A stretch of 64,000 nt of DNA from Gemmatimonas phototrophica (GTDB lineage Bacteria > Gemmatimonadota > Gemmatimonadetes > Gemmatimonadales > Gemmatimonadaceae). Position 1 is the first letter of the stretch, and the number at the start of each line of letters is the position of its first letter. Of the stretch, positions 49,084 through 58,194 are shown in pieces. The notes under the pieces are model-generated. The model did not search any database, was not told where the DNA came from, and was given only the letters and a program-made list of their open reading frames with translations. The stretch lies in the NCBI RefSeq assembly GCF_000695095.2, contig NZ_CP011454.1, forward strand, positions 2,666,001-2,730,000, in the 5' to 3' direction. The translations under genes and the position numbers were made by a program.

Positions 49084-50175
49084 ATGGCTCTGCGCCCCCT
49101 CTTCGGACATCTCCCCATCCGCCAGCGACTGGCTGCGGCGGCGAGCGACGGTCGCCTGCCGGCCAGTCTCCTGCTGCAAGGACGACGCGGCGTAGGCAAG
49201 CAGCGGCTTGGCCTGTGGCTGGGGCAATATCTCATGTGCGAGCGCGCCACCCGTGACCGGTTACCGGCGCCCTGTGGAGAATGCCAGCAGTGCCGCTATG
49301 CCGAACGAGGCATGCACCCCGACCTGCATTGGTTCTTCCCGCGCCCACGCCTCAAGGACAGCGACCCATCCACCGACGACGTAAAGGCCGACCTGGGCGA
49401 AGCAATTGCCGAGCGCATGGAGGCCGAAGGTCTTTGGGGCCCGTCAGTGGGAACGGACGGTCTGTACACCAGTGTCGTGCGCGCGCTCGTGAACATGGCA
49501 GCCATTCGTCCGGCCATGGCCACGCGGGCCGTCTTTGTGGTCGGGGACGCCGAGCGCATGGTGTCGCAGGAAGGCTCGGATCAGGCCGCGAACGCCTTTC
49601 TCAAGTTGCTCGAGGAACCGCCACCGGGGACGACGCTCATTCTCACGTCCAGCGAACCCGGCGCGCTGTTGCCCACTATCAAGTCCCGGGTGGTCTCGGT
49701 TCGTGTGCCGGCGCTGACCCGGGCCGACATGGAGGCGTTTCTCGCGGATCCGGTAGTGGAGCGCAAACTTTCGCGCCTGCCGCGCGAGGAGGTGCTCGCC
49801 CGGGCCAATGGTGCCCCGGGTGATCTGTTTGCCGGCGACAGCCTGAGTGCAGCCTTCGCCAACGCACGCGTCTTGCTCGAAGCGGCACTGGCGCCTGGCA
49901 CCCCCGATGGCACCACCACGCGCGTGAAGGCGGCGGCCAAGCAAGGCGTGTCCGGTGCACGAGGCGCATTTAGTGATACGCTTGATGCGCTGACGCATCT
50001 CTTGCACGCGCGCACCGTGCAACTGGTGCAAGCCGGTCGTGAAAGCGACGCACGACGCATGGCGAGTGTGCTTCCGCAGGTTGAGGTGGCCAAAAGCAAA
50101 GCGCAGAACAATGTGAGTCCCAATCTCCTCACTGCAGCGTTGCTGCAGTCCATGCATCACACGCTGCATCCGTAA
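49084..50175 (+). CDS. holB: DNA polymerase III delta' subunit
   Basis: HolB is part of the clamp loader that opens the beta clamp at replication forks. At 363 residues it has the N-terminal LFGHLPIRQRLAAA, a P-loop-like LLQGRRGVGKQRL near residue 36, four zinc-binding Cys (one in LMCERA and three in APCGECQQC), and the AAA+ sensor segment AANAFLKLLEEPPPGTTLILTSSEPGALLPTI. The C-terminal third is alpha-helical and variable, as usual. There is no ribosome site, and the -10-like box suggests a leaderless message. moaC follows by three bases. Confidence 0.9.
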   Translation: MALRPLFGHLPIRQRLAAAASDGRLPASLLLQGRRGVGKQRLGLWLGQYLMCERATRDRLPAPCGECQQCRYAERGMHPDLHWFFPRPRLKDSDPSTDDVKADLGEAIAERMEAEGLWGPSVGTDGLYTSVVRALVNMAAIRPAMATRAVFVVGDAERMVSQEGSDQAANAFLKLLEEPPPGTTLILTSSEPGALLPTIKSRVVSVRVPALTRADMEAFLADPVVERKLSRLPREEVLARANGAPGDLFAGDSLSAAFANARVLLEAALAPGTPDGTTTRVKAAAKQGVSGARGAFSDTLDALTHLLHARTVQLVQAGRESDARRMASVLPQVEVAKSKAQNNVSPNLLTAALLQSMHHTLHP

Positions 50176-50178
50176 GCC

Positions 50179-50715
50179 ATGACCACACCTCAGTCGTCCG
50201 CATCTCCCGAGGCCGATGGAACGGTGTCCCCGGTGGGACGCGAGTTCTCGCACCTCGACCGGGCGGGGAATTTTCAGATGGTGGATGTGGGTGACAAGCC
50301 GATTTCGGTTCGAACGGCGGTTGCCTCCGGTGAGATTTCCATGCAGCTGGATACGTTTAACCTCATACGTGACAACGGTTTAAAAAAAGGCGATGTTATT
50401 CCGGTGGCACGACTGGCCGGAATTCAGGCAGCCAAGCGCACCGCTGAGCTCGTTCCGCTGTGCCACTCCCTTCAGTTGTCCGGGGTAGAAGTCCGGGTTA
50501 GCCTTGAGGAGTCCCTTCCGGGTTGCCGGGTTGAGGGATTCGTCAGGACCACTGCCCAGACTGGGGTGGAAATGGAAGCGTTGACCGCCGTGTCCGTGGC
50601 TCTGCTCACGATTTACGACATGGCCAAGGCGGTTGACCGGACCATGGTGATCTCTCAGATCGTGCTGCGCGAAAAGCGCGGCGGCACGAAAGGAGACTTC
50701 ATCAGTAGTCCGTAA
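50179..50715 (+). CDS. moaC: cyclic pyranopterin monophosphate synthase
   Basis: MoaC makes cyclic pyranopterin monophosphate from 3',8-cyclo-GTP in molybdenum-cofactor synthesis. The signatures are FSHLDRAGNFQMVDVGDKPIS-like at the start (here EFSHLDRAGN...VDVGDKPIS), PLCHSLQLSGVEV, GVEMEALTAVS and DMAKAVDRT with the catalytic Lys and Asp. It has 178 residues versus the usual ~160. It lies three bases after holB and 24 bases before the lytic transglycosylase, so it is cotranscribed with non-molybdenum genes. No other moa genes are in the window; the MOSC protein at 33128 is a cofactor user. Confidence 0.95.
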   Translation: MTTPQSSASPEADGTVSPVGREFSHLDRAGNFQMVDVGDKPISVRTAVASGEISMQLDTFNLIRDNGLKKGDVIPVARLAGIQAAKRTAELVPLCHSLQLSGVEVRVSLEESLPGCRVEGFVRTTAQTGVEMEALTAVSVALLTIYDMAKAVDRTMVISQIVLREKRGGTKGDFISSP

Positions 50716-50739
50716 GTGACCTGCTGAGCGAGAGGTGTC

Positions 50740-51552
50740 ATGCACGACTCTGTACATAGCAGTACCAGGCACGACGCAGTGGCTCGTCGCCGGCGGATGC
50801 ATCGTCGGCACACCAAGCGCCGCTTGGCAAAGGCATTCATTGTATCGCTGTCAGTGTTCCTGCTGGCCGTGCTGTTTCGCCCGGGGATCCCATCCCGCGT
50901 GACCACGCCGGTCAACAGCACGGCCGTCGGGGGCGTGTCGGCCAGCCAGTCTGCTGGCAAGTTCACGCTCAAGCAGCCCGCCGCCTTGTCGGCGCAGCCG
51001 ATATGGCGTCCTGCGGGCGAGGTGCTCAAGCGCGGCAAGACCAGTTCATCGCCCATCCTCGGGTTCTCGTCTGACACGCGCACCCAGGAGCGACACGAGT
51101 CGCTGAACCGCTGGCACCGCATCTATACATACAGCAGCAAGTACCGGATCAAACCGGAGCTGTCTCGCCGTATCTACGATGCCGCCACCGTCGCGGGGCT
51201 CGAACCGGAGCTGGCTTTCCGGTTGGTCCGCGTCGAAAGCGTCTTCGATCCACAGGCGGTCAGCCCGGTTGGCGCCCTCGGCCTCACGCAGCTCATGCTC
51301 GGCACGGCGCGCCAGTTCGAGCCCAACGTGACCCGCGAAGAGCTGCTCACGCCAGACGTGAACCTGCGCATCGGGTTCCGCTACCTGCGAGGCCTGATCC
51401 GTGAGTACAAGGGCGATCTCAAGCTCGCCCTGCTGGTCTACAACCGCGGCCCTACTGCGGTTGGCCGTGCACTGGCCATGGGACAAAGCCCGGCAAATGG
51501 CTACGAAAGCATTGTGACCAAGGGGTATCGCGGCCGAGGCACGTTGGACTAG
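50740..51552 (+). CDS. SLT-type lytic transglycosylase, membrane-anchored
   Basis: A 270-residue protein with a basic N-terminus (ARRRRMHRRHTKRRLAK) and one TM segment at 32-48. The SLT domain at ~140-265 has the catalytic Glu166 in RVESVFDP, then SPVGALGLTQLMLGTA and LLVYNRGPTAVGRAL. It cleaves murein glycan strands to 1,6-anhydro products. The domain is at the C-terminus, after a ~90-residue Ser/Ala/Pro linker. It converges with the MltD-like gene only four bases away. Confidence 0.9.
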   Translation: MHDSVHSSTRHDAVARRRRMHRRHTKRRLAKAFIVSLSVFLLAVLFRPGIPSRVTTPVNSTAVGGVSASQSAGKFTLKQPAALSAQPIWRPAGEVLKRGKTSSSPILGFSSDTRTQERHESLNRWHRIYTYSSKYRIKPELSRRIYDAATVAGLEPELAFRLVRVESVFDPQAVSPVGALGLTQLMLGTARQFEPNVTREELLTPDVNLRIGFRYLRGLIREYKGDLKLALLVYNRGPTAVGRALAMGQSPANGYESIVTKGYRGRGTLD

Positions 51553-51556
51553 GTAA

Positions 51557-53227
51557 CTATTTTCTTTGCTTTGACTTGGGAGAGGCGACCTGCTTTGATT
51601 TCGAGGTCGCCTTCTTCTTTGTCACCGGGGGCTTTTTCACAGACTTTTTCACAGAAGATTTTCGTGAGGTCGCCTTCCCCTTCGTCACGCTTTTAGGCTT
51701 TACAGACGCCGTTGTGGATTTCTTTACCTGCAGCGTTTGCCCGGCGAGGATGCGGCTGCCGCGCATGCCGTTGAGCGCCTTGAGACTCTTCTCGGTCATG
51801 CCATAGCGGCGCGCAATTCCCCCCAGCGTTTCGCCCCGTCGGACCACGTGCACGCCACGAGCACTCAGGCTGCTGCTCCCGGCGGTCCCACCAAACTTCT
51901 CCAACGACGGGTCAGGAATGTCCCGGGCGTAGGCTAGGGCCAGCTCCTGCGGGATGCGCAGTGACTGCCCCGCCACCAGTCGGCCCTTGCGCGTGGTCTT
52001 CCACGACGGGTTGAACCACCGCAGCTGCTTGAGCGACACCCCGTGCGTTTTGGCAAACGTGGTCGGGGTGACACTTTCCGACACCTTGGCCGTGCGGTAT
52101 CCCCGCACCTGCTTCGCTCCCAGGGTATCCAGTGCCGAACGGGTACGCTCGCCGCTTCCCACCGGCACGCGAACCCAGATGGACGCATCCGGCGGCGCCA
52201 TGCCCCGCAGCAGCGCAGGATTCAGGTCGCGCAGTTCCGTGCTGGTAATGCTCCCTGCCGCGGCCACGGCAAAGAGACTGGTTCCCGGTACCACCTGCAC
52301 CGAGTCATACGTGTACGCGGGCAGCGAATCGATCCGCAGTCCGTAGCGGGCCGGCATCTTGGCCACGAGCGCGGCGGCAATCAGCTGCGGCACGTAATTC
52401 TTGGTCTCTGCCCGCAGGTAGTCCTGCTCCGCGAGCGCAAAGAACCGGTCTTCGCCCTCTGCCCCCTCCAACTCGTCAGCAAACCGGGTGAGCCCTCGCG
52501 AGACCCGCCCCGGGCCGCCGTTGTACGCCGCAGCGGCCAGGTACAGCGAACCAAATTGCCGCTGCAAGAACCCCAGAAACCGGATGGCCCCATCGGTGGA
52601 GCGCGCCGGATCACGCCGCTCATCCATCCACCAGTCCACTCGCATGCCCACATCCCGGGCCGTGCTGCTCATGAACTGCCACATCCCCACGGCCGCCGCC
52701 CGTGAATAGGCGTGCGGATCATAGCCGCTTTCGATCAGGGCCAGATACGTCAGATCTTCCGGCATGCCGCTGGCCCGCAGCTTGGCGCGAATCATGGGTT
52801 CGTAGCGCGTCCCGCGGGACAACCGCGAGGCAAAGCGCTCCTTGGCCTTCGCGCTGAACAGATCGACGTAATGCTCCACCCGGTCGTGTGTTTCGTAGGC
52901 GCGCACGTCGATGTCCCACACAGGCGTCTCATTGAGCGAATCCGCGACGGCGATAGCCGTGGAGTCCCCAAAGACGGCCAGGGCGGTGCTCACCACCTCC
53001 TCGCGCGTCGCGGGGTCCGCGTCCGCGACGGGAGGAATAACCGGTGCCACCACCGGCGCGTGCACAGGCGCTGGCTGGGGCGGTGAGACTCGGGAAGGCG
53101 CGGGACGGAGGCCACGACACGCTGGCAGCAACACCAGCATTGCCAGGAGGGAACGGTGCGCCCAGCGGTGGGGACGAACCAGTCGCGGCAACGGTCCTGC
53201 GCGCAAAAAAGCGTCGGCAGGATTCAC
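51557..53227 (-). CDS. MltD-like lytic transglycosylase with two LysM domains, lipoprotein
   Basis: A 556-residue protein with lipobox LLPAC (Cys37). The SLT domain at ~140-290 has the catalytic Glu166 in LIESGYDP, AAAVGMWQFM and AAAYNGGPGRVSRGL. Two LysM peptidoglycan-binding domains follow: a weaker one at ~372-425 and a clear one (VHVVRRGETLGGIARRYG) at ~458-505. The last 45 residues are a Lys/Ser/Thr-rich tail. The start is a GTG at 53227. It cleaves peptidoglycan from the outer-membrane side and is convergent with another lytic transglycosylase. Confidence 0.93.
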   Translation of the reverse strand: MNPADAFLRAGPLPRLVRPHRWAHRSLLAMLVLLPACRGLRPAPSRVSPPQPAPVHAPVVAPVIPPVADADPATREEVVSTALAVFGDSTAIAVADSLNETPVWDIDVRAYETHDRVEHYVDLFSAKAKERFASRLSRGTRYEPMIRAKLRASGMPEDLTYLALIESGYDPHAYSRAAAVGMWQFMSSTARDVGMRVDWWMDERRDPARSTDGAIRFLGFLQRQFGSLYLAAAAYNGGPGRVSRGLTRFADELEGAEGEDRFFALAEQDYLRAETKNYVPQLIAAALVAKMPARYGLRIDSLPAYTYDSVQVVPGTSLFAVAAAGSITSTELRDLNPALLRGMAPPDASIWVRVPVGSGERTRSALDTLGAKQVRGYRTAKVSESVTPTTFAKTHGVSLKQLRWFNPSWKTTRKGRLVAGQSLRIPQELALAYARDIPDPSLEKFGGTAGSSSLSARGVHVVRRGETLGGIARRYGMTEKSLKALNGMRGSRILAGQTLQVKKSTTASVKPKSVTKGKATSRKSSVKKSVKKPPVTKKKATSKSKQVASPKSKQRK

Positions 53228-53318
53228 GCGAACAACCTATGCGGAAGGAAGTCGATGTGACACCGGGCGGCGGCTGACGTTCCCGGCCCGACCCATCACA
53301 ATTGCCGGAGATCGGCCG

Positions 53319-53795
53319 TCAGCCGGAGATCGGCAGCGGGCCAAGGATTGGCGCTACGAACCGGTTCACCGCGTGCAGGGTGGCCCGGACGGTGGCCAGG
53401 ACATCGTTTTCTTCGTCAACGGCAACCCCAAGCACCTTGGAGGACTCGTCGCCGCAGTGCACCATGACCGCCACCAGCATCACGCTGGTATCGAACGCGC
53501 GCGACGGTTTCACACCGATCAGATCAAACCGCAAGGCATCCTGTGTTGCGGTGGTCAGCGCATCCAGCGTGGCGCGAGCGGCCAACCGCAGATCCCCACC
53601 CGGGCAGGTCGTGCCCTCCTGCTCACACACCAGCGGCGTGGTAAACCACGGCCCTTCAAACTCCACGGACACACGAGAGCGCGCCGCTGACCGCCGCTCA
53701 ATCTGGCAACGCACAAGGCGCAACCGCGAGCGTTCGGCCAGAGGCTCTGGCGCGTCGTTATTGGTGGAGGAACCGGAGAAATCCGGAAGCAGCAT
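53319..53795 (-). CDS. conserved-looking hypothetical protein
   Basis: A 158-residue protein from the ATG at 53795 (a TTG at 53828 and a GTG at 53819 are alternatives; none has a good ribosome site). It shows a regular alternation of strands and helices: RLRLVRCQIER, then LRLAARATLDALTTA, then SVMLVAVMVHCG and TVRATLHAVNRFV, as in a small two-layer alpha/beta domain. I do not recognise a family. The gap to the response-regulator gene is about 105 bases. Confidence 0.6.
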   Translation of the reverse strand: MLLPDFSGSSTNNDAPEPLAERSRLRLVRCQIERRSAARSRVSVEFEGPWFTTPLVCEQEGTTCPGGDLRLAARATLDALTTATQDALRFDLIGVKPSRAFDTSVMLVAVMVHCGDESSKVLGVAVDEENDVLATVRATLHAVNRFVAPILGPLPISG

Positions 53796-53900
53796 GTGGA
53801 GGGCCGAGGTAAGTCGCACCGCGTTCAAACGAGCGACGAATTTGGGGGCATTCTGTCACCCAGGCATGTGCCCTTTGTCACACCAGTGCAACATTCGGGC

Positions 53901-54566
53901 TTAGCCCGGGGCCACTACCCCGGTTTCCAATGCAAAGCGCGTCAGCCCGGCCACCGAATGGATCTGCAGTTTGCGCATCAGGCTTTCCCGGTGCGCCTCC
54001 ACCGTGCGACGGCTGATGCCCAGTTCCGCCGCGATAGCCTTGTTCGTGAGCCCGCGCGCCACGCCGCCCAGCACATCGCGCTCACGGGGGGTGAGCTGTT
54101 CGAGTTGCGCGACCGGAGTACTCTCCCCCACCGCGTCGGCGGTGGACAGGCGACGCACCACCGCCGGGCTGAAAAACGTCCCGCCGGCGTAGACAGCGCG
54201 GATGGCTGCCCGCAGCTCTTCCCCGGCCGAGTCCTTGAGCAAATACCCGTGCGTGCCGATGCGCATTCCTTCCCGCACATACTCGCCCTGATCGTGCATG
54301 CTGAGGAGCAACACGCGGGTTGCCGGGAGCAATTCCCGCAACCGCGCCGCGGCCTTGAGCCCGGTCTCTTCGGGCATGGTGATGTCGAGCACGACAACGT
54401 CGGGGACATGCTGCAGTGCCAGCTCCACGGCAATCCGCCCGTTGGACGCTTCCGCCACCACCTCAATCAACGGGTCGGCGTCCAGCACGTAGCGCAGCCC
54501 CTCGCGCACCAAGGCGTGGTCGTCGGCAATCAGCACACGAATGCGGCTGGAATCGGGAGCGGTCAT
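53901..54566 (-). CDS. NarL/FixJ-family response regulator
   Basis: A 221-residue protein. The receiver domain (residues 1-125) has the acidic pair DD (VLIADDHALVREGL), the phospho-acceptor Asp in VVVLDITMPEETG and the Lys in LLKDSAG. The LuxR-type helix-turn-helix (about 150-215) has LTPRERDVLGGVARGLTNKAIAAELGISRRTVEAH. The ATG overlaps the histidine-kinase stop by four bases, so it is its cognate partner. The target genes are unknown. Confidence 0.95.
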   Translation of the reverse strand: MTAPDSSRIRVLIADDHALVREGLRYVLDADPLIEVVAEASNGRIAVELALQHVPDVVVLDITMPEETGLKAAARLRELLPATRVLLLSMHDQGEYVREGMRIGTHGYLLKDSAGEELRAAIRAVYAGGTFFSPAVVRRLSTADAVGESTPVAQLEQLTPRERDVLGGVARGLTNKAIAAELGISRRTVEAHRESLMRKLQIHSVAGLTRFALETGVVAPG

Positions 54567-56503
54567 GCGGTTCCTGAGGGAGTAAGGCCGGCCACCATCG
54601 GCGCGCCTTCGGAGAGCGGAACGGAAATCTGGACTTCAGCACCGGGATCGCGGTTGGCGATCTGCAATCTGCCTCCGGCCGCCAGCAACCGCTCACGCAT
54701 GCCTGTGATACCCATTCGATGATCAGTATCCTTGAGGCGCCCGCCCCGCTGGGTGGGAAAACCGCGCCCGTTGTCGGAGACGGTCAGCGTCACCTGCGAG
54801 GGGGCCACGATTACCGTGACATCCACCTGCGTGGCCGAGGAATGCCGGACCACATTGGACAGGCTTTCCTGTAATCCGCGAAAGATGGCGAGATCCGCAT
54901 CGCCCGAGAGCACGGGGAGCGAAGGCGGCGCGGTAAACGTGGCGCGCACGCCGCTGCGCTCGGTGAAATCGGTCACCAGGGAGTGCAGCGCGGGGCGAAG
55001 CCCGAGATCATCAAGCAGTGTGGGGCGCAGGTCACTGGTGACCTGCCGAATGCTGGCAATTCCGGTGTCCACCAGCCCAAGCAGGCGATCGAGTCGCGGC
55101 GCGGTCCCCTCGGCCAGCGATCCTCGCAGCGCTTCCAGCTGCATCTTGACCGCCGAGAAGACCTGGGCCGTTTCGTCATGCAACTCACGGGATAACCGTC
55201 GCCGCTCTTCCTCGTGCTGGCGCAGCATTCGGGCCGAGAGCTGTTCGAGAGCCCGCGTACGATTGGCCAGCTGCCGATCGAGCGACCACTGATCCAGCGC
55301 GGCGCCAACCTGTTGCCCGAGGGCCAGCAGAAAGTCGTCGTCCAAGGCGGTAAACGGGTTCCGGATGTCTCCCGCCATGATGAGCGCGCCCACGAGCTGG
55401 GCGCCGGCGCCCACCGGGAGTGCGGCGACAAATGGCTGCTCGCCGGAGGCGGATACGACCTGAGGACGCCGGGTCACCCGCATCCGCGTGAGCGCGTCGC
55501 GTACGGCCGGCTGCAAGGGTTCGCCGACCCATGGTTCGCACACGCCGGCGCCGCGCAGAATACGCCCGCGCAATTCCGTGGGCACAGCGCCGGCGCCGCC
55601 ACTGACGCTGTGCCGCGCCGCTTCCAGCACACGGTCCAGTGCATCCACCGGCGACTCATCGTCGGGCCACTCGTGTCCATCACGCACGGGCTCAAAGAGG
55701 TACATGGCGGTGCCGCGAACCCCGGGCAAGGCGAGGGGGCGCGAGAGGAGCACATCGAACGGCTGCGTTTCGCTGGTGCGGCGCTGCAGATCACCAGACA
55801 GCGCCGACAGCGCACGCACGCCACGCCCCAGATCGTCGAGGATGAGCAGGACCAGCCCGGCTGCCACCAGGAGCTCAAAGCAGATGTCGAGGTAGTAGCC
55901 CCACGGGTTCCAGGCGCCTTGCGCACGAAGCCACGGATAATCGAGGTGGTGCAGTCCCCAGAGCGCGAAGGAAATGGCCAGCAGGCGCGCGCCCGGCGAT
56001 CCGGTAATGCGGTGGTGTCGCCAGAACACCCAGCCGGTCCATGCCGTCGCACCACTCAGGAATAACACCGCCGGCAGTGCCGCCCACAGAAAATGGTCGA
56101 GCTGGTAGATGGCGATGTACGACCACAGCAACGGAAAAAGCGCAAGCCCGAGATAGGCCGGTCGTGCACGCGGTTGACGCAAAAAAACCAGCGCGGCCCA
56201 CAGCAGGGCGAGCGCCGTCCAGCCGGTGGTGACCTGATGCCAGTAGAGCCACACCCGCTGCCCGCTGAGCAGAAAGCTCAGGATGCACAACAGCCGCGCC
56301 ACATACACGCCCCACGCCACGGCAAACCAGCCAAACCATGGACGGCGATAGCGGGCGTACAGGTTGGCGCACAGCACGGCGACGCCGGTGGTAATGGCGC
56401 CCTGCAGCAGCGTGGCCGCGAGTTCCGTGGCCACTACGGGCGGTGCCTGTACCGGCACGTCCACCTGCAGCAGCGCCAGTAACGCCGACACGACGGAGCT
56501 CAC
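54563..56503 (-). CDS. membrane sensor histidine kinase with seven TM segments and GAF-like domain
   Basis: A 646-residue protein. About seven hydrophobic helices lie in residues 1-230. A GAF-like region at about 255-405 follows (FVAALPVGAGAQLVGALIMAGDIRNPFTALDDDFLLALGQQ). A HisKA_3 dimerisation helix carries the phospho-acceptor His in LSRELHDETAQV near residue 440, and the HATPase domain has DNGRGF and MGITGMRERL. It is NarX/DesK-type, and phosphotransfer would go to the response regulator encoded immediately downstream. The start overlaps the MscS-like stop (ATGA), so the three genes form one translational chain. Confidence 0.92.
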   Translation of the reverse strand: MSSVVSALLALLQVDVPVQAPPVVATELAATLLQGAITTGVAVLCANLYARYRRPWFGWFAVAWGVYVARLLCILSFLLSGQRVWLYWHQVTTGWTALALLWAALVFLRQPRARPAYLGLALFPLLWSYIAIYQLDHFLWAALPAVLFLSGATAWTGWVFWRHHRITGSPGARLLAISFALWGLHHLDYPWLRAQGAWNPWGYYLDICFELLVAAGLVLLILDDLGRGVRALSALSGDLQRRTSETQPFDVLLSRPLALPGVRGTAMYLFEPVRDGHEWPDDESPVDALDRVLEAARHSVSGGAGAVPTELRGRILRGAGVCEPWVGEPLQPAVRDALTRMRVTRRPQVVSASGEQPFVAALPVGAGAQLVGALIMAGDIRNPFTALDDDFLLALGQQVGAALDQWSLDRQLANRTRALEQLSARMLRQHEEERRRLSRELHDETAQVFSAVKMQLEALRGSLAEGTAPRLDRLLGLVDTGIASIRQVTSDLRPTLLDDLGLRPALHSLVTDFTERSGVRATFTAPPSLPVLSGDADLAIFRGLQESLSNVVRHSSATQVDVTVIVAPSQVTLTVSDNGRGFPTQRGGRLKDTDHRMGITGMRERLLAAGGRLQIANRDPGAEVQISVPLSEGAPMVAGLTPSGTA

Positions 56504-58116
56504 CCGTCCACCGGTGGCGCCGTCATGCCCGGCTGCGAAACGTGATAGATCGTGCGCGACGGGAAGGCGAAGCTGGAGCCCTTGTCGCGGACAATGCGGA
56601 CAAACTGCAGCAGCATCTCGTGACGGATGCGCAGGAACTCATTCCAGTCCGTTGTCTTGAACCAGCTCACCACGTTCAGGCGAATGGCCGAATCGGTAAA
56701 GGCCACGACGTGCACTCGCACGGCATCGGGCCACACCAGCGGATGCGCACGCAGCGCCGCCTCCAGGGCATCACGAATTTCTTCCAGCTGTTCAGGGGTG
56801 GTGGCGTAGGTAATGTCGATGTCGGTGCGCAGCAAAATGCGATCGCGCTCTCCAAACGTTTCGATGCGCTCGTCGGCCAGCCGGCCGTTGGGGACACGCA
56901 CCACGGTGCGATCAATGGTCCGGAAGCTCGTACTGCGCAGCCCGATGCGCTGCACCTCCCCTTCCGTGGTACCAGCGCGCACCCAGTCGCCCACCCGAAA
57001 CGCTTTGTCCGCCGCCAGACTCACGCTGCCAAAGAGATGCTCCACCGTTTTCTGCGCGGCGAGCGCCACCGCAATGCCGCCAATGCCCAGACCGGCCAGC
57101 AGAGTGCCAACGGGATAGCCGAACTGCGCGAGCGCCACCAGCATGGCAATGATGGCCAGCGTAACGCGCAGAAAGTTGCCCATGAGCGGCACCAGCGTGC
57201 GCGCCTGTGCCGCCTGCCCGGTTTCCCACGCGGCGTTCTGCAGATTCGTCTGCACAATGCGGATGATGCGCAGGATGCCCCAGAACAGCGCAATCAGCCA
57301 TAACCCGCGGGTGGCCGAACTGAGAAACCCGTCAACCCGGGGGTTGAGCTCCAGCAGCGCCAGCAACGGCGTCGCCGCCAGCGCCGCCGACCAGAGCCGG
57401 AAGGGTCCCCGCAGATTCTCCAGCAGGACGTCGTCCCATTCGTTCACGGTGCGTCGGGCGATCCGGCCCAACAGGGAGCGCAACAACGCTCCCAGCAACC
57501 ACGCGAGCAACACCAAGACCGGCACCGCAATGCCCAGTCCAATCCATTGCCACCAGTACACGTTGAAGGGCCCTTCCCGCATCAGCGTATTGGGCAGCCG
57601 TTCACGAAGCCATGGCGACCCCAACGCCTCGAACCACGCATCCACACGCCCGACCGTGGCCTGCGAAAAGACCCAGCGCACGGGCGGACCGTTCACCCGC
57701 ACCAGCCGCACCGGCTCTTCGTGGCCATCGCCACTCATGACAACGGCCATGCGATCGCCGGCGGCATCGCCATCCAGCGTATCGCCACTGGTCAGGGGGG
57801 ACAGGTCGCGCACATCGAGGGCGAGCCGCTGATCGATGACCGACTTGAGCCGACGCGCCAATACGGGCGCACGCTCCCGTTCAGCGGCGGGCACGTTGAG
57901 GTAGTCGGCGGCGCCAGCCCAATCACCGGCGTCGGCCAACTTGAGAAAGTCCTGCACGGCCGCCCGCGGCGATGCCGACGAGACCGCGGTGGGCGCGGTA
58001 TCCGGCGCCGACTTTCCGCCCAGGCCAAACTGGGCATGAACACGGGGGGCATACAGGAGGAGCACGGCCAGCGCCGCCGCCCCCTGCCTCAGGCACAAAG
58101 TACGCAGGCGAAACAT
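56500..58116 (-). CDS. MscS-family mechanosensitive channel, large type
   Basis: A 538-residue protein with a signal peptide (AAALAVLLLYAPRVHAQ), a ~140-residue periplasmic domain, then TM segments at about 190-212, 238-256, 270-288 and 315-335, and the pore helix at about 336-360 (TLLAGLGIGGIAVALAAQKT, the Gly/Ala-rich TM3 of MscS). The cytoplasmic beta and alpha/beta domains follow (residues 360-538). It releases solutes on osmotic downshock. The ATG at 58116 is chosen for the signal peptide; the frame is open much further upstream into the divergent gene. The stop overlaps the histidine kinase by four bases. Confidence 0.92.
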   Translation of the reverse strand: MFRLRTLCLRQGAAALAVLLLYAPRVHAQFGLGGKSAPDTAPTAVSSASPRAAVQDFLKLADAGDWAGAADYLNVPAAERERAPVLARRLKSVIDQRLALDVRDLSPLTSGDTLDGDAAGDRMAVVMSGDGHEEPVRLVRVNGPPVRWVFSQATVGRVDAWFEALGSPWLRERLPNTLMREGPFNVYWWQWIGLGIAVPVLVLLAWLLGALLRSLLGRIARRTVNEWDDVLLENLRGPFRLWSAALAATPLLALLELNPRVDGFLSSATRGLWLIALFWGILRIIRIVQTNLQNAAWETGQAAQARTLVPLMGNFLRVTLAIIAMLVALAQFGYPVGTLLAGLGIGGIAVALAAQKTVEHLFGSVSLAADKAFRVGDWVRAGTTEGEVQRIGLRSTSFRTIDRTVVRVPNGRLADERIETFGERDRILLRTDIDITYATTPEQLEEIRDALEAALRAHPLVWPDAVRVHVVAFTDSAIRLNVVSWFKTTDWNEFLRIRHEMLLQFVRIVRDKGSSFAFPSRTIYHVSQPGMTAPPVDG

Positions 58117-58121
58117 GTTGG

Positions 58122-58127
58122 AAGATA
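58122..58127 (-). promoter_or_regulatory. TATCTT box five bases before the MscS-like ATG
   Basis: On the minus strand TATCTT (58127-58122) ends five bases from the ATG at 58116, so transcription would begin at the start codon. No good -35 is visible. Confidence 0.35.
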
Positions 58128-58194
58128 ATCGGCAACCGGCCACGCGATGGATTCTCATGCATATTCCGGCTCTCACCCTTTCTCCCGGGCGTCC

